Shown here piece after piece: positions 34,226-44,020 of a stretch of 64,000 bases of DNA (position 1 is the stretch's first letter; each line of letters opens with the position of its first letter). The notes beneath the pieces were generated by a model. It was not told the DNA's origin. It saw only the letters and a list, made by a program, of their open reading frames with translations, and did no database searches. The DNA is from Bradyrhizobium sp. B097 (GTDB lineage: Bacteria > Pseudomonadota > Alphaproteobacteria > Rhizobiales > Xanthobacteraceae): positions 2,042,501-2,106,500 of the forward strand of contig NZ_CP152412.1 in assembly GCF_038957035.1 (NCBI RefSeq). The letters run 5' to 3'. The position numbers were made by a program, and so were the translations under genes.

Positions 34226-35857
34226 ATGAACAACAACAAGGATGGCGCATCGACGAACGATGTCGCCGAGTATGATTACGTGATCGTCGGCGCCGGCTCG
34301 GCCGGCTGCGTGCTCGCCAACCGCCTGAGCGCCGACGGCAGGCACTCGGTGCTGCTGCTCGAGGCCGGGCCGAAGGACACTAACATCTGGATCCATGTCC
34401 CGCTCGGCTACGGCAAGCTGTTCAAGGAAAAATCCGTCAACTGGATGTACCAGACCGAGCCCGAGCCCGGCCTGAACGGACGCCAAGTTTTCCAGCCGCG
34501 TGGAAAAGTGCTCGGCGGCTCCAGCTCGATCAACGGGCTGCTCTATGTGCGCGGCCAGCAAGAGGACTATGACCGCTGGCGGCAGCGCGGCAATGCCGGC
34601 TGGGGCTATGACGACGTGCTGCCCTATTTCAGGAAGGCGGAGGATCAGCAGCGCGGCGGCGACAAATATCACGGCGCGGGCGGCCCGCTGCCGGTGTCGG
34701 ACTGGCGGCACCACGATCCGCTGTCGGAAGCCTTCGTGCATGCCGCGGCCGAGGTCGGCATCCCGACCAATCCGGATTTCAACGGCGCGACCCAGGAGGG
34801 CGCGGGCTTCTTCCAGACCACGACGCGGCGCGGCCGGCGCGCCTCGACGGCGCGGTCCTACCTGCGGCCGGCGCTGACGCGCGGCAATCTGCATGTCGAG
34901 ACCTCGGCGCTGGCGCAGCGCATCCTGTTCGACGGCAAGCGCGCGAGCGGCGTCGCGTACAGGCACAACGGACAGTTGCGGACGGCCAAGGCACGCAAGG
35001 AAGTTCTGGTGTCGAGCGGCGCGTATAACTCGCCGCAATTGCTGCAGCTCTCCGGCGTCGGCCCCGCCGATCTGTTGAAGCAGCACGGTATCGAGGTTCT
35101 GCTCGATGCGCCCGGCGTCGGCAACGACCTACAGGATCACATGCAGGTGCGCATCGTCACGCGCTGCGCCCAGAGCGTCACGCTGAACGACGTCATCAAC
35201 AATCCGGTGCGCCGCGTCATGGCCGGCCTGCGCTACGCGGCGTTGCGCAAGGGGCCACTGACCATCGCGGCCGGCACGTCGGGGGCGTTCTTCAAGACCA
35301 GTCCGCGGCTGGCGTCGCCGGACATCCAGATCCACTTTCTGCCGTTCTCGACCGACAAGATGGGCGAGAAGCTGCATGCGTTCTCGGGCTTCACGGCTTC
35401 GGTCTGCCAGCTGCGCCCGGAGAGCCGCGGCTCCTTGAAGATCCGGAGCGCGGACCCGGGCGTGCCGCCGGAGATCCGCATCAACTACCTGGCGACTGAG
35501 ACCGATCGCCGCGCCTTCATCGACGGCATCCGCATCCTGCGCAAGATCCTGGCGGCGCCGGCGCTGAAGTCATACTCGGTCGGGGAAGTCGATCCCGGCG
35601 CCAAGGTGGTGAGCGACGACGATTTGCTCGATTTCTGCCGCCGAACCGGCAGCACGGTCTATCATCCGACCTCGACCTGCCGGATGGGCAGCGATGCGCT
35701 TGCGGTCGTCGACCAGCGGCTCAAGGTGCGCGGTGTCGAGGGTCTGCGCGTCGTCGATGCGTCGGTCATGCCGGACCTGATGTCGGGCAATACCAACGCG
35801 CCGACGATCATGATCGCGGAGAAGGCGTCGGATATGATTCTGGAGGATGCAAGGTAA
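34226..35857 (+). CDS. GMC-family FAD alcohol dehydrogenase/oxidase (choline dehydrogenase-like)
   Basis: The 543-residue protein from ATG 34226 behind GGGGGAAA has the FAD motif DYVIVGAGSAGCVLANRLS, the GMC signature GKVLGGSSSINGLLYVRG and SSGAYNSPQLLQLSGVGP. The catalytic His is in VYHPTSTCRMG and the catalytic Asn in GNTNAPTIM. It oxidises a primary alcohol to an aldehyde, with FAD at the active site. In context the aldehyde would go to the ALDH encoded across the divergent promoter. Weaker link than the HDO genes: it follows the regulator after 177 bases and may have its own promoter. Confidence 0.88.
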   Translation: MNNNKDGASTNDVAEYDYVIVGAGSAGCVLANRLSADGRHSVLLLEAGPKDTNIWIHVPLGYGKLFKEKSVNWMYQTEPEPGLNGRQVFQPRGKVLGGSSSINGLLYVRGQQEDYDRWRQRGNAGWGYDDVLPYFRKAEDQQRGGDKYHGAGGPLPVSDWRHHDPLSEAFVHAAAEVGIPTNPDFNGATQEGAGFFQTTTRRGRRASTARSYLRPALTRGNLHVETSALAQRILFDGKRASGVAYRHNGQLRTAKARKEVLVSSGAYNSPQLLQLSGVGPADLLKQHGIEVLLDAPGVGNDLQDHMQVRIVTRCAQSVTLNDVINNPVRRVMAGLRYAALRKGPLTIAAGTSGAFFKTSPRLASPDIQIHFLPFSTDKMGEKLHAFSGFTASVCQLRPESRGSLKIRSADPGVPPEIRINYLATETDRRAFIDGIRILRKILAAPALKSYSVGEVDPGAKVVSDDDLLDFCRRTGSTVYHPTSTCRMGSDALAVVDQRLKVRGVEGLRVVDASVMPDLMSGNTNAPTIMIAEKASDMILEDAR

Positions 35858-35867
35858 GACGTGATCC

Positions 35868-35972
35868 GTCATCCTGAGGTGCGAGCGCAGCGAGCCTCGA
35901 AGGATGCACGGCCACAGACGGGCCGTCGACCCTTCGAGGGCCGCTGAAGGAGCGGCCACCTCAGGGTGACGG
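35868..35972. repeat. Palindromic intergenic repeat (GTCATCCTGAGGTGCGAGC family)
   Basis: One arm reads CGTCATCCTGAGGTGCGAGC and the other closes with GCCACCTCAGGGTGACGG. The inner pair TCGAAGGATGCACGGCC / GGGCCGTCGACCCTTCGA lies between them. A shortened relative (CGACCCTTCGAG...AAGGGTGACGG) follows at 36055-36085. Confidence 0.7.
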
Positions 35973-35990
35973 TGAGACGGCGGTGTCGTG

Positions 35991-36019
35991 GCCCGGATGG
36001 AGCGAAGCGTAATCCGGGG
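35991..36019. repeat. Short palindromic repeat
   Basis: CCCGGATGGAGCGAAGCG TAATCCGGG is an imperfect hairpin of a second, short family set between the two GTCATCCTGAGG relatives. Confidence 0.5.
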
Positions 36020-36127
36020 CCGGTCCATCGACGGAGGAGGGAGAGCCGGGCCGTCGACCCTTCGAGACGCGCGCAAGGGTGACGGTGATAGAGTGGGCTA
36101 CGGGCCGATAGGCCGGGCTATCAGGCC

Positions 36128-37174
36128 TCACCCCTTATACGCGCGGACCCGTGCGACCATCTGCTCGACATGGGCGATCGGCGTCTCCGGCAGGATGCCG
36201 TGGCCGAGATTGAAGATCAGCCGCCCCTTGCCAAAGTTCTCCAGCACATCGTCCACCGCGCGGTCGAGCGCGGCGCCGCCGGCGATCAGGGCCAGCGGAT
36301 CGAGATTGCCCTGCACGGCGACGCGACTCTGCACGCGCTCGCGGATCATCGACGGCTCGGCGGCCCAATCGATCGAGACGGCATCGACGCCGGTTTGCTC
36401 GACATAGGCCGGCAGCATGCCCGCCGCGCCGCGCGGAAAGCCGATGATCCTGGCACCGGGGACCTGCTTGCGCACCCCGGCGACGATGCGCCGGGTCGGC
36501 TCGATCGACCAGCGGGCGAACTCGCGTGGCGGCAGCACGCCGGCCCAGGTGTCGAAGATCTGCAGGCAATCGGCGCCGGCCTTGAGCTGCCCGACGAGAT
36601 AGTGGATCGAGTTCTCGACCAGGACGTCGATGATCTTGGCGAAGGCGTCCGGATGGCGGTAGGCGAGCATCCGCGCCGGCGCCTGGTCCGGCGTGCCCTG
36701 TCCGGCCACCATGTAGGTCGCGACCGTCCATGGCGCGCCGCAGAAGCCGATCAACGTAATGTTCGGCGCAAGCTCGCGGCGGACGCGGCGCAGAGTTTCA
36801 AAGACCGGCTCGAGCTTGTCGAAATTGGCCTGGGTGGCCAGCGTCGCGATCTCGCCGGGCGTTGCCAGCGGATCGAGCCGCGGCCCTTCGCCGGCCTCGA
36901 AGCGCACCGAACGGCCGAGCGCGTAGGGGATCACCAGGATGTCGGAGAAGATGATCGCGGCGTCGAAGTTGAACCGGCGGATCGGCTGCAGCGTGATCTC
37001 GGTGGCGAATTCGGGCGTGAAGCAGAGATCGAGGAAGCCGCCAGCCTTGGCGCGCAGCTCGCGATATTCCGGCAGATAGCGGCCGGCCTGCCGCATCATC
37101 CAGAGCGGCGGCACGGCTTGCCGGTGGCCCGACAGGAGGTCGATGAGCGGCTTTGTGGTGGGATCCTGGGGCAC
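36128..37174 (-). CDS. hemE: Uroporphyrinogen decarboxylase
   Basis: The 348-residue enzyme of haem biosynthesis converts uroporphyrinogen III to coproporphyrinogen III. Family signatures are present: [31 protein letters not shown] with the catalytic Asp, [13 protein letters not shown] and [11 protein letters not shown]. The start is GTG 37174 after CAGGAA; the frame continues 63 codons further upstream without family similarity. It stands alone on the minus strand here. Confidence 0.93.
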   Translation of the reverse strand: MPQDPTTKPLIDLLSGHRQAVPPLWMMRQAGRYLPEYRELRAKAGGFLDLCFTPEFATEITLQPIRRFNFDAAIIFSDILVIPYALGRSVRFEAGEGPRLDPLATPGEIATLATQANFDKLEPVFETLRRVRRELAPNITLIGFCGAPWTVATYMVAGQGTPDQAPARMLAYRHPDAFAKIIDVLVENSIHYLVGQLKAGADCLQIFDTWAGVLPPREFARWSIEPTRRIVAGVRKQVPGARIIGFPRGAAGMLPAYVEQTGVDAVSIDWAAEPSMIRERVQSRVAVQGNLDPLALIAGGAALDRAVDDVLENFGKGRLIFNLGHGILPETPIAHVEQMVARVRAYKG

Positions 37175-37522
37175 GCGAAAGTTCCTGATCAAGGTCAAAA
37201 TTTGGCCCCTGATACACGCTGCGGCGCAATGGGCCAAGGCGGTTCTGGAACCCCGGTTTGCGCGGGCGCGCTGCAAGGCCGGATTGGAGGATCCCTTCCC
37301 GGCCTCCGATCCGGTCAGTGCCACGCAGCCGGCGCCGTTGAGGCACGACGGCAATCCGGACAATTAGCTGGTATATCCCGGGGATCGCTAACCACGATGC
37401 GAAATGAGTTCAGCCATGCGAGAACGGCTCACTGCGGAGCGGTGGTTCGAAGCGCACCGCGCCCGCGGTGTGGGGCGCGATCGTCGCGGCAGGAATCGCC
37501 GTATCGTGATGCGCTGGACCGG
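37175..37522. other. Region upstream of hemE, no gene recognised
   Basis: No credible protein. The hemE frame is open through most of it by composition only. The sequence TTGACCTTGATCAG (minus strand, 37185-37198) resembles an FNR half-match but sits 11 bases from the start codon and I do not call it. Confidence 0.4.
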
Positions 37523-37813
37523 CTAGACCGGACCGCTTTCGGGGCGCTGCACCCGGTCAAATTCGAAGGTCACGCCGAGCCGGCGCTCCAGCCGCCAGAC
37601 CAGAATGCAGTGCCGCCGGATCGGTTCGCTCTCGATCTCGAGATCGAACGCGAACGGAATTGCGACGTCGCTTTCCACGGCCAGCCCCGCGCCGCCGGTC
37701 GAGATGTTGAGCACAAGACATCCGACGCTGGTGGTGCGGAAGAAGATCGTTCCGCGCTTCATCAGGACGGTTCGCTGGCTGTCGGTCTTGTATCTTTTTA
37801 TTGTTGTACTCAC
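37523..37813 (-). CDS. Small PilZ-domain protein
   Basis: The 96-residue single PilZ domain has an N-terminal basic stretch (QRTVLMKRG) in place of a clear RxxxR, and NISTGG as the N-x-S-x-x-G motif near residue 36. c-di-GMP binding is plausible but the arginine motif is weak. It ends close to a hemE-side intergenic region and its start faces the end of the TadG-like gene 43 bases away. Confidence 0.7.
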   Translation of the reverse strand: MSTTIKRYKTDSQRTVLMKRGTIFFRTTSVGCLVLNISTGGAGLAVESDVAIPFAFDLEIESEPIRRHCILVWRLERRLGVTFEFDRVQRPESGPV

Positions 37814-37856
37814 GCCAGTCTCCTACCCCGATGTGATGCCCGTCGCGCTCAGTCCC

Positions 37857-39527
37857 CTAGTTCACCAGCACCGCGCCGTCGCAGCGAACGCCCAGCACCC
37901 AGACGTCGACCTGGCCGAGCCCGATGCCGAGCGTCGAGAGCAGCGTCGCCAGCACCTGATCGATCGGGCTCGTCACGGCGTTGAGGATGCCCATGACGAG
38001 CGCGCCCAGTCCCGGGATCGGGAGCCCGAGCGGGCCGACATTGATGGTGAGCGAGAGGTCGCCGAGCAGGGTTGATGTGAGCGACGTGAGGAAGTTGGTG
38101 GTCGTCACCGTCTTCTTCGTGCCCGACTGGATGTCGCTGTAGCTGAAATTGACGTTGGTCGGCGTGGTGTTGCCCATGCCGGCATGGGCGAGGCCGGTGA
38201 CGGTGACGAGGCCAAGATTGACCAGCAGCGCCGGCGGCGGATTGGGCTTGGTCGTGAAGTTGGTCATGTCGGCAACCGTGACGTTGCCGATCCAGGCGTC
38301 GACGATTCCCGGCGTCACGCCGATCGTGACCTGCGAGGTGTTGATGTTCGGATGGCCGCAGGACACCGCGTTGAGCGTCGCGGTGCCCGAGGCGACCTCG
38401 ACATAGACCGGGAGGTTGATCGCGGAAACGCTGCCGGAGCCGAGCACATTGATGGTCGCCAGGATCCTCGTCTGCGCGGTGTGGACGCTGACGCCCTGGG
38501 TGCCCATCGCGATCCAGCTCGAGCCGACCGGACGCTCGCCGATCGTTGCGATCACGGATACGTTGGCGATGCCGGGCAGGCCGAGATTGATCGAGGTTGC
38601 GATCTGATGGTTGCCGTTGGCGATCTGCGCCACCGTGTTGATGAGGTCGAAGACCGAAACGCTGGCGCCGACCTTCGGTTTCTGGCCCACCGTGAGGTTG
38701 GCGAAGGGGCCGAGATCGACCAGGGTGCCCGGCGAAATCTTGGTTGAGGAGCCGGTGACGGCCTGGGAGATCGTCGACAGTGCGGTCGTCGCCGCGCCCG
38801 CGCCGTTGGTGATCTGCTGTGTGGTCAGCGCGGCCGCCATGATATCGCCGACCTTGAGGTTGCTGCTCAGGAGGTCGCTATAGGTGACGCCGGTCAGGTT
38901 GACCCGGGTTGCCAGCGCCGACAGGAAGTCGAGGGCATCGATCTTGGCGCTGATCAGCGAATTGTAGTCCATCACCGAGAGCGACAGCGTGGTGCCGAGC
39001 ATGGAGCCGAGCAGCGCGTTGAGCGCCCCGCCGTTGACGGAGAGCAGCCGCGACCCGATCGCGAACGAGGCCATTTCGGTTGACGTCGCGGTCGCGGTCG
39101 TCGTGATGTTGAAGCTGCTCGCGCCGGTCAGATAGCGCGCGAAGTAGAGCGGGGTCTTGGTTGTCAACGTGACGCGCGCGGCGTTCGGAATGCCGACCGC
39201 CGGGGTCACGAAGCGGGCCTGCGGCGCGATGGCGCTGCTTGCGGTGTAGGTCCCGGTCTCGACCTTGACCAGCGCGCTGGCCGGATAGTTGTTCTGCGTC
39301 ACCGTCGCGGAGGCGGCGTTGACCGGATTGCTCAGATTGGCGGCTGCGACGATCGCGGCGAGGTCGGCGGTGCTCTGGGTCTTGCGCCGGTCGGCGAAGA
39401 TCGTGCCGAGATCGATGGCAAGCCCGGCGCACCCGATCAGGAGCGTCATCAGGCCGGCCGAGATCATCGCGAAGTTTCCTCGTTCGTCGGCGCCGAAGCG
39501 CCGCATCAGCATGAGGATGCCCCTCAT
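37857..39527 (-). CDS. TadG-like pilus assembly/secreted protein
   Basis: The 556-residue protein has the Tad N-terminus: basic start, then GNFAMISAGLMTLLIGCAGLAIDLG and RRKTQSTADLAAIVAAANL, as in TadG-family pseudopilin-like proteins. The long periplasmic part is rich in Thr, Ser, Asn and Gly and ends CDGAVLVN. It starts 1 base after the TadE-like gene, so the two are co-transcribed. No TadABC, secretin or prepilin genes are in the window. Confidence 0.82.
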   Translation of the reverse strand: MRGILMLMRRFGADERGNFAMISAGLMTLLIGCAGLAIDLGTIFADRRKTQSTADLAAIVAAANLSNPVNAASATVTQNNYPASALVKVETGTYTASSAIAPQARFVTPAVGIPNAARVTLTTKTPLYFARYLTGASSFNITTTATATSTEMASFAIGSRLLSVNGGALNALLGSMLGTTLSLSVMDYNSLISAKIDALDFLSALATRVNLTGVTYSDLLSSNLKVGDIMAAALTTQQITNGAGAATTALSTISQAVTGSSTKISPGTLVDLGPFANLTVGQKPKVGASVSVFDLINTVAQIANGNHQIATSINLGLPGIANVSVIATIGERPVGSSWIAMGTQGVSVHTAQTRILATINVLGSGSVSAINLPVYVEVASGTATLNAVSCGHPNINTSQVTIGVTPGIVDAWIGNVTVADMTNFTTKPNPPPALLVNLGLVTVTGLAHAGMGNTTPTNVNFSYSDIQSGTKKTVTTTNFLTSLTSTLLGDLSLTINVGPLGLPIPGLGALVMGILNAVTSPIDQVLATLLSTLGIGLGQVDVWVLGVRCDGAVLVN

Positions 39528-39528
39528 G

Positions 39529-39942
39529 CTAGAATCCCCCGTACTGGATCGCCGCGGAGCGGACGATGGTGCTCGCCGGAGCGGGGACGAAAGGCAGCTT
39601 GTAGATGAAGTTGCCGGCCGCGTTGTAGTTGACCGTCACGACGTAGACGTTGGCGTTCAATGGGGATGGTGCGGCATTGACGGTGAGATTGCTGGCGACG
39701 AGCAGCGGATAGGTCGAGGCGTTGGCGGTGACGTAGCTCGTCGCGAGGCTGTTGCGTTCAGTGTCGGTCATTCCGGCGATCGACGACCGCGCCGCTTCGG
39801 CGGCGAGTTGCTGGACGCCATGCACCATCGCGAGATACGAACCGAATACAATGATGCCGAAAATGAAGGCGAGAAACAGCGGCAGCATCAGCGCAAATTC
39901 GACAGCAGAAGCGCCGCTTCGACAGCGAAATAACCTGGTCAT
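39529..39942 (-). CDS. TadE-like pseudopilin
   Basis: The 137-residue protein has a basic N-terminus followed by GASAVEFALMLPLFLAFIFG, the TadE consensus hydrophobic segment with the conserved Glu. The start is ATG 39942 after GAGGTG; the frame is open for 30 more codons upstream without similarity. It probably works with the adjoining TadG-like protein in a Tad pilus encoded elsewhere. Confidence 0.85.
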   Translation of the reverse strand: MTRLFRCRSGASAVEFALMLPLFLAFIFGIIVFGSYLAMVHGVQQLAAEAARSSIAGMTDTERNSLATSYVTANASTYPLLVASNLTVNAAPSPLNANVYVVTVNYNAAGNFIYKLPFVPAPASTIVRSAAIQYGGF

Positions 39943-40337
39943 GGCACACCTCGAAACGCAAACAGGGCGCCACGTTGCGAGGCTTTGATTAAGGAAAACT
40001 ATGAAAACGCTTCCGCGAATCAGTGACGTCAATTCAGATGAATGGCAGCGTTCAAACTTATTGGGTGGGCGACACGTTATGGGGCGATCAGGATTTTTGA
40101 TGCCGTGTCCGCAGAAACCCGGGGTCTGATTGTGTTGAGGTGCTGCATGCGCGTGCAGATGCAGTCGTCCGATACCGTAGCACTACGTGGCAATGCACGT
40201 AACAATACATATGACCTGCATTCACGGCGCCGTCGCGACAAATTGAAACTAAACGAAAGTGCAACCAAATGTTAGTATAGCTGAATCACATACTGGAGAA
40301 CGTAATTGCGTCCCGTGCTGAGATTGGAGGGCTCGCG
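39943..40337. other. Divergent region between TadE-like and LysR genes
   Basis: No gene. It is AT-richer than its surroundings, as expected for promoters, and contains ATATGACCTGCATTCACGG and a run of adenine tracts near 40240-40270. No operator with clear symmetry was found. Confidence 0.45.
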
Positions 40338-41225
40338 ATGCACAGACCACGTCAGCATTTGAATATTCCTACAGAGATCGTTCGCACCGTCGTTGCGATT
40401 GCGGAGACGGGAAGTCTATCGAAGGCCGGCGAGCGTCTCGGCCTCAGTCAGCCGGCGATCAGTTCGCAGGTCAAGCGACTGCAGAGCCTGGTCGGCGGTG
40501 CGCTCTTCGTCAGAACGGCGAACGGCACCACGACGACGGAGCTCGGCAAGGTTGCCGTGCAGCAGGCAAGGCGAATCCTCGAAGCGAACGACCAACTGCT
40601 TCGGCTCGGCGGCAATCACGAAGGACCGCAGCCGTTGCGGCTCGGAATGAGCACGATGCTCGCCGACGAATTCCTCAAGCTGCATCCGGCCGACGCACTC
40701 GCCGACGTGCTGGTTCACGCCGACATGTCGCCGATCGTCATCAGAGGATTGATCGACGGCTACATCGACATCGCCTTCGTCTACAGCAACCCTTCGCTGG
40801 AGAACGAAGACGAGGTGACGATCGCCGCCGAGGCCGACGAGCGCTCGGTATGGGTGCGATCACGCGATTTTGTTCTGCGGCCGGGCGCCCCGATCCCGAT
40901 CCTGGCGTGGCCGGGTGACGACTGGATGATCCGGACGCTCACCAAGCACAACATCTCGTACAAGATCGTGTTCAGGAGCCCGAACCATCAGCTGCGACTC
41001 GAAGCCGCACGGGCCGGATACGGCCTGACGGCGTGCCCCGAGCGGATGATCCCGTCCTCGCTGATTTCGGCGAAGGACTATTATCTGCCGGAGCTTCCGC
41101 TGCAGAAGCGCATGCTGTGTGTTCGCCCGGGCCTCGAGGGAAGCCGCGCAACGGCGATGGTGCAGCGGTTGTCCAGCCTGTTCTTCAGCGGCGCGAAGCC
41201 GATGCGTCAGGTGAGCAACATGTAA
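40338..41225 (+). CDS. LysR-family transcriptional regulator
   Basis: The 295-residue protein has an N-terminal winged HTH (TGSLSKAGERLGLSQPAISSQVKRLQ, residues ~26-51) and a LysR substrate-binding domain. It is divergent from the Tad genes and followed by the convergent slyX-trhO pair, so its target is unclear. Neither neighbour is a typical catabolic partner. Confidence 0.87.
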   Translation: MHRPRQHLNIPTEIVRTVVAIAETGSLSKAGERLGLSQPAISSQVKRLQSLVGGALFVRTANGTTTTELGKVAVQQARRILEANDQLLRLGGNHEGPQPLRLGMSTMLADEFLKLHPADALADVLVHADMSPIVIRGLIDGYIDIAFVYSNPSLENEDEVTIAAEADERSVWVRSRDFVLRPGAPIPILAWPGDDWMIRTLTKHNISYKIVFRSPNHQLRLEAARAGYGLTACPERMIPSSLISAKDYYLPELPLQKRMLCVRPGLEGSRATAMVQRLSSLFFSGAKPMRQVSNM

Positions 41226-41255
41226 TCCGGCGCCGCCGGGCTCCGGCGGCACCGA

Positions 41256-41471
41256 TCAGTAGTGCGGTGGGCGCTCGTTGGCGGGGCCCGGCGCCTGGCG
41301 TTCGGCCTCCTGAAGCCGGTCGCGCAGCTCGGCGAGCTGGCGCGTCAGCGCGTCGATCTGCTTCCATTGTGCCGTGATGGTCTGGTTCAGCGTCTCGATG
41401 GCTTCATCCTGGTAGGTCAGGCGGACCTCCAGCGCATCGATCCGTTCGTTCAGCTTTGCCGCGTCATTCAT
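41256..41471 (-). CDS. slyX: SlyX-family coiled-coil protein
   Basis: The 71-residue protein is predicted to be almost all coiled coil: LNERIDALEVRLTYQDEAIE with further heptads and the Pro-rich ending RPPHY, which is the SlyX signature. Function is poorly defined. Its first eight bases overlap the end of trhO, so translation is probably coupled. Confidence 0.88.
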   Translation of the reverse strand: MNDAAKLNERIDALEVRLTYQDEAIETLNQTITAQWKQIDALTRQLAELRDRLQEAERQAPGPANERPPHY

Positions 41472-42216
41472 GCACGGCGTCCTCGCGTTCACGTTCACGC
41501 AGGCCGTGGCCGAGCGCGACCCGTTCGTCGAACACAAAACAGTCGCCGCGCCAGCGGCTGTCCTGCCGCGGCGTTTCCTCGAGATATTTCAGGATGCCGC
41601 CCTTGAGGTGATAGACCTCGCTGAAGCCTTGCGCGAGCAGATAGGCGCTCGCCTTCTCGCAGCGGATGCCGCCGGTGCAGAACATTGCAATCCTGCGGTG
41701 CTTCGCGGGATCGAGCTGCCGCGCGGCGAATTCCTTGAATTGTCCGAAGCTCGCGATCTTGGGATCGACCGCGCCTTCGAAACTGCCCATCGCGACCTCG
41801 AACGCGTTGCGGGTGTCGAGCACCATGACGTCAGGCGAGGCGATGAGCTCGTTCCAGTCGACGGCGTCGACATAGGTGCCGACCTGCCGCGTCGGATCGA
41901 CCGTGGTGTCGCCGAGCGTCACGATCTCCTTCTTCAGCCGCACCTTGAGCCGCTGGAACGGCATCTGCGCGGCTTCGGAGAATTTCAGCTCGAGATTGTC
42001 GAGGCGGCCGCCGAACAGCGGCCCGTCCTTAAGCTCCGCGACGAAGCCATCGACGGCTTCGTCGCTGCCGGCGATGGTGCCGTTGATGCCCTCATGTGCG
42101 AGCAGCACGCTGCCCTTGAGATCAAGGTTGGTGCAGAGCGCGCGCAGCGGCTCGCGCAATGCGCGGAAGTCGGGCAGCGCGGCGAACTGGTAGAAGGCGG
42201 CGACCTTGAGGGGCAT
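41464..42216 (-). CDS. trhO: tRNA U34 5-hydroxylase, rhodanese family
   Basis: The 250-residue protein has an N-terminal acylphosphatase-like domain (HEGINGTIAG) and a rhodanese domain with the active loop CTGGIRCEKASAYL (C180). These match TrhO/YceA, which hydroxylates wobble uridine in tRNA using O2 and a prephenate-independent route. It is the first gene of the trhO-slyX pair. Confidence 0.9.
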   Translation of the reverse strand: MPLKVAAFYQFAALPDFRALREPLRALCTNLDLKGSVLLAHEGINGTIAGSDEAVDGFVAELKDGPLFGGRLDNLELKFSEAAQMPFQRLKVRLKKEIVTLGDTTVDPTRQVGTYVDAVDWNELIASPDVMVLDTRNAFEVAMGSFEGAVDPKIASFGQFKEFAARQLDPAKHRRIAMFCTGGIRCEKASAYLLAQGFSEVYHLKGGILKYLEETPRQDSRWRGDCFVFDERVALGHGLREREREDAVHE

Positions 42217-42399
42217 GGCCGGGGTTTATCAGGCCAGCCAGACCGGCGAAACCCCGCAAAGCCATGCATTATCGGGATAATTCCTCTGGCATACCATGCA
42301 TTGCCCTGCCAGGGATGAATGTGCCATGTACGTCGCATTCCCTTGGCATCCACCCGCCGCAGCAGCATCAGACCCTCACGATCAAGCGAGCTCTCCGTT

Positions 42400-43986
42400 A
42401 TGAGGAATTTCCACTTCGCCGGCCGTTCCACGGTCCACGCCCAGAACGCGATGGTCGCAACGTCGCATCCGGAAGCGGCGCTGGTGGCCATCGACGTGAT
42501 GCGCGCGGGCGGCACCGCCGCGGACGCTGCGGTTGCGGCCTGCGCGCTGCTCGGTGTCATCGAGCCGCAATCGACCGGCATCGGCGGCGACTGCTTTGCG
42601 CTGATCCAGCCGAAGGGCGAGGGCAAGATCACGGCCTATAATGGCAGCGGCCGGGCGCCGATGGCGGCCACCGCCGAGTGGTATCTCGAACGCAAGATCC
42701 ATTCGGTGCCGCTGACCTCGGCGCATGCCGTCAGCATTCCCGGCGCGATCGACGCCTGGGACGTGATCCTCAGGGATCATGGCAAGTTCGGCTTCGACCG
42801 GCTGCTGCAGCCCGCGATCAAGGCCGCCGAGGAGGGCTATGTCGTCGCTCCGCGCATCGCCTTCGACTGGAAGAACGGTTTTGAGAAGCTGAAGAACGGC
42901 ACCAACACCGAGCGCTATCTGCTGCCGCACGGCAAGCCTGCGGTCGCCGGCGACGTGATCCGCCAGCCCGAACTCGGCAAGACGCTGCGCGCGATCGCGC
43001 AAAAGGGTCGCGACGCCTTCTATAGCGGCGAGATCGCCGCCGACATGGTCGACACGCTGCGCGGTATCGGCGGCCTGCATACGCTGGAGGACTTTGCGGC
43101 GCATTCGACCGAGACGACCTCGCCGATCGGCACGATGTACAAGGGCTATGACGTCTGGCAGTGCCCGCCGAACGGCCCCGGCATCACCATGCTGGTCATG
43201 CTCAACATCCTGTCGCGCTTCGACCTGACCAAGTTCAAGCCGCTCAGCATCGAGCGCTTCCACCTCGAGGCCGAGGCGGCACGCATCGCCTACATGATGC
43301 GCGAGCAGTACATCGGCGATCCCCAGCACGCCCATGTCGATGTCGCCGGTATCCTCTCCAAGGAGTTCGCCGACGAGCACATCAGGAACATCCGGATGGA
43401 CCGGCTGCTCGAATTGCCGAACGTCGCGCCGCCGATGAATCCCTCGACCGTCTACATCACGGTGGTCGACAAGGACCGCAACGTCTGCTCCTTCATCAAC
43501 TCGATCGCGCACTCGTTCGGCTCGGCGATCGTCTCCAACAAGACCGGCGTCCTGCTGCAGAACCGCGCCGGCGGATTCCGCATCCAGCCCGGCCATCCGA
43601 ACTGCATCGCGCCGGGCAAGCGTCCGCTGCACACCATCATCCCGGCGCTAGCCACAAAAAACGGCCGCGCGGTGATGCCGTATGGCGTCATGGGCGGGCA
43701 GTATCAGCCGGTCGGCCAGACCCGCGTGCTGACCAACATGCTCGACTATGGCTGCGACATTCAGGAGGCGATCGACATGCCGCGCGGCCTGCATTACGAG
43801 GGCGTCTACCAGCTCGAGCACAGCGTGCCGGCGGAGATCGTCGAAGGCCTGAAGAAGATCGGCCACAAGACCACCAGCGTGGTCGCGCCGCTCGGCGGCG
43901 GCCAGGGCATCTGGATCGATTGGGAGAAGGGCACGCTGACCGGCGGCTCCGATCCGCGCAAGGACGGCTGCGCGCTCGGCTACTGA
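42400..43986 (+). CDS. Gamma-glutamyltransferase-family protein
   Basis: The 528-residue Ntn-hydrolase has the autocleavage region at [11 protein letters not shown], where the Thr would be the new N-terminal nucleophile, and downstream GGFRIQPG and [14 protein letters not shown] blocks. There is no obvious signal peptide, unlike most GGTs, so it may be cytosolic and closer to the YwrD/oxamate-amidohydrolase-like branch. ATG 42400 was chosen over the longer frame at 42319. Substrates are uncertain. Confidence 0.82.
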   Translation: MRNFHFAGRSTVHAQNAMVATSHPEAALVAIDVMRAGGTAADAAVAACALLGVIEPQSTGIGGDCFALIQPKGEGKITAYNGSGRAPMAATAEWYLERKIHSVPLTSAHAVSIPGAIDAWDVILRDHGKFGFDRLLQPAIKAAEEGYVVAPRIAFDWKNGFEKLKNGTNTERYLLPHGKPAVAGDVIRQPELGKTLRAIAQKGRDAFYSGEIAADMVDTLRGIGGLHTLEDFAAHSTETTSPIGTMYKGYDVWQCPPNGPGITMLVMLNILSRFDLTKFKPLSIERFHLEAEAARIAYMMREQYIGDPQHAHVDVAGILSKEFADEHIRNIRMDRLLELPNVAPPMNPSTVYITVVDKDRNVCSFINSIAHSFGSAIVSNKTGVLLQNRAGGFRIQPGHPNCIAPGKRPLHTIIPALATKNGRAVMPYGVMGGQYQPVGQTRVLTNMLDYGCDIQEAIDMPRGLHYEGVYQLEHSVPAEIVEGLKKIGHKTTSVVAPLGGGQGIWIDWEKGTLTGGSDPRKDGCALGY

Positions 43987-44020
43987 TCGGATCAACATCA
44001 ATCAAGGAAGGACGTCCCAG

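Noticed and set aside
37185..37198. FNR/FixK-like TTGACCTTGATCAG on the minus strand before hemE
   Set aside because: Two mismatches and only 11 bases from the GTG start, overlapping the ribosome-binding site, where an activator could not work.
41497..41537. 22-residue N-terminal extension of SlyX
   Set aside because: It lies inside trhO and has no similarity; ATG 41471 matches the family start.
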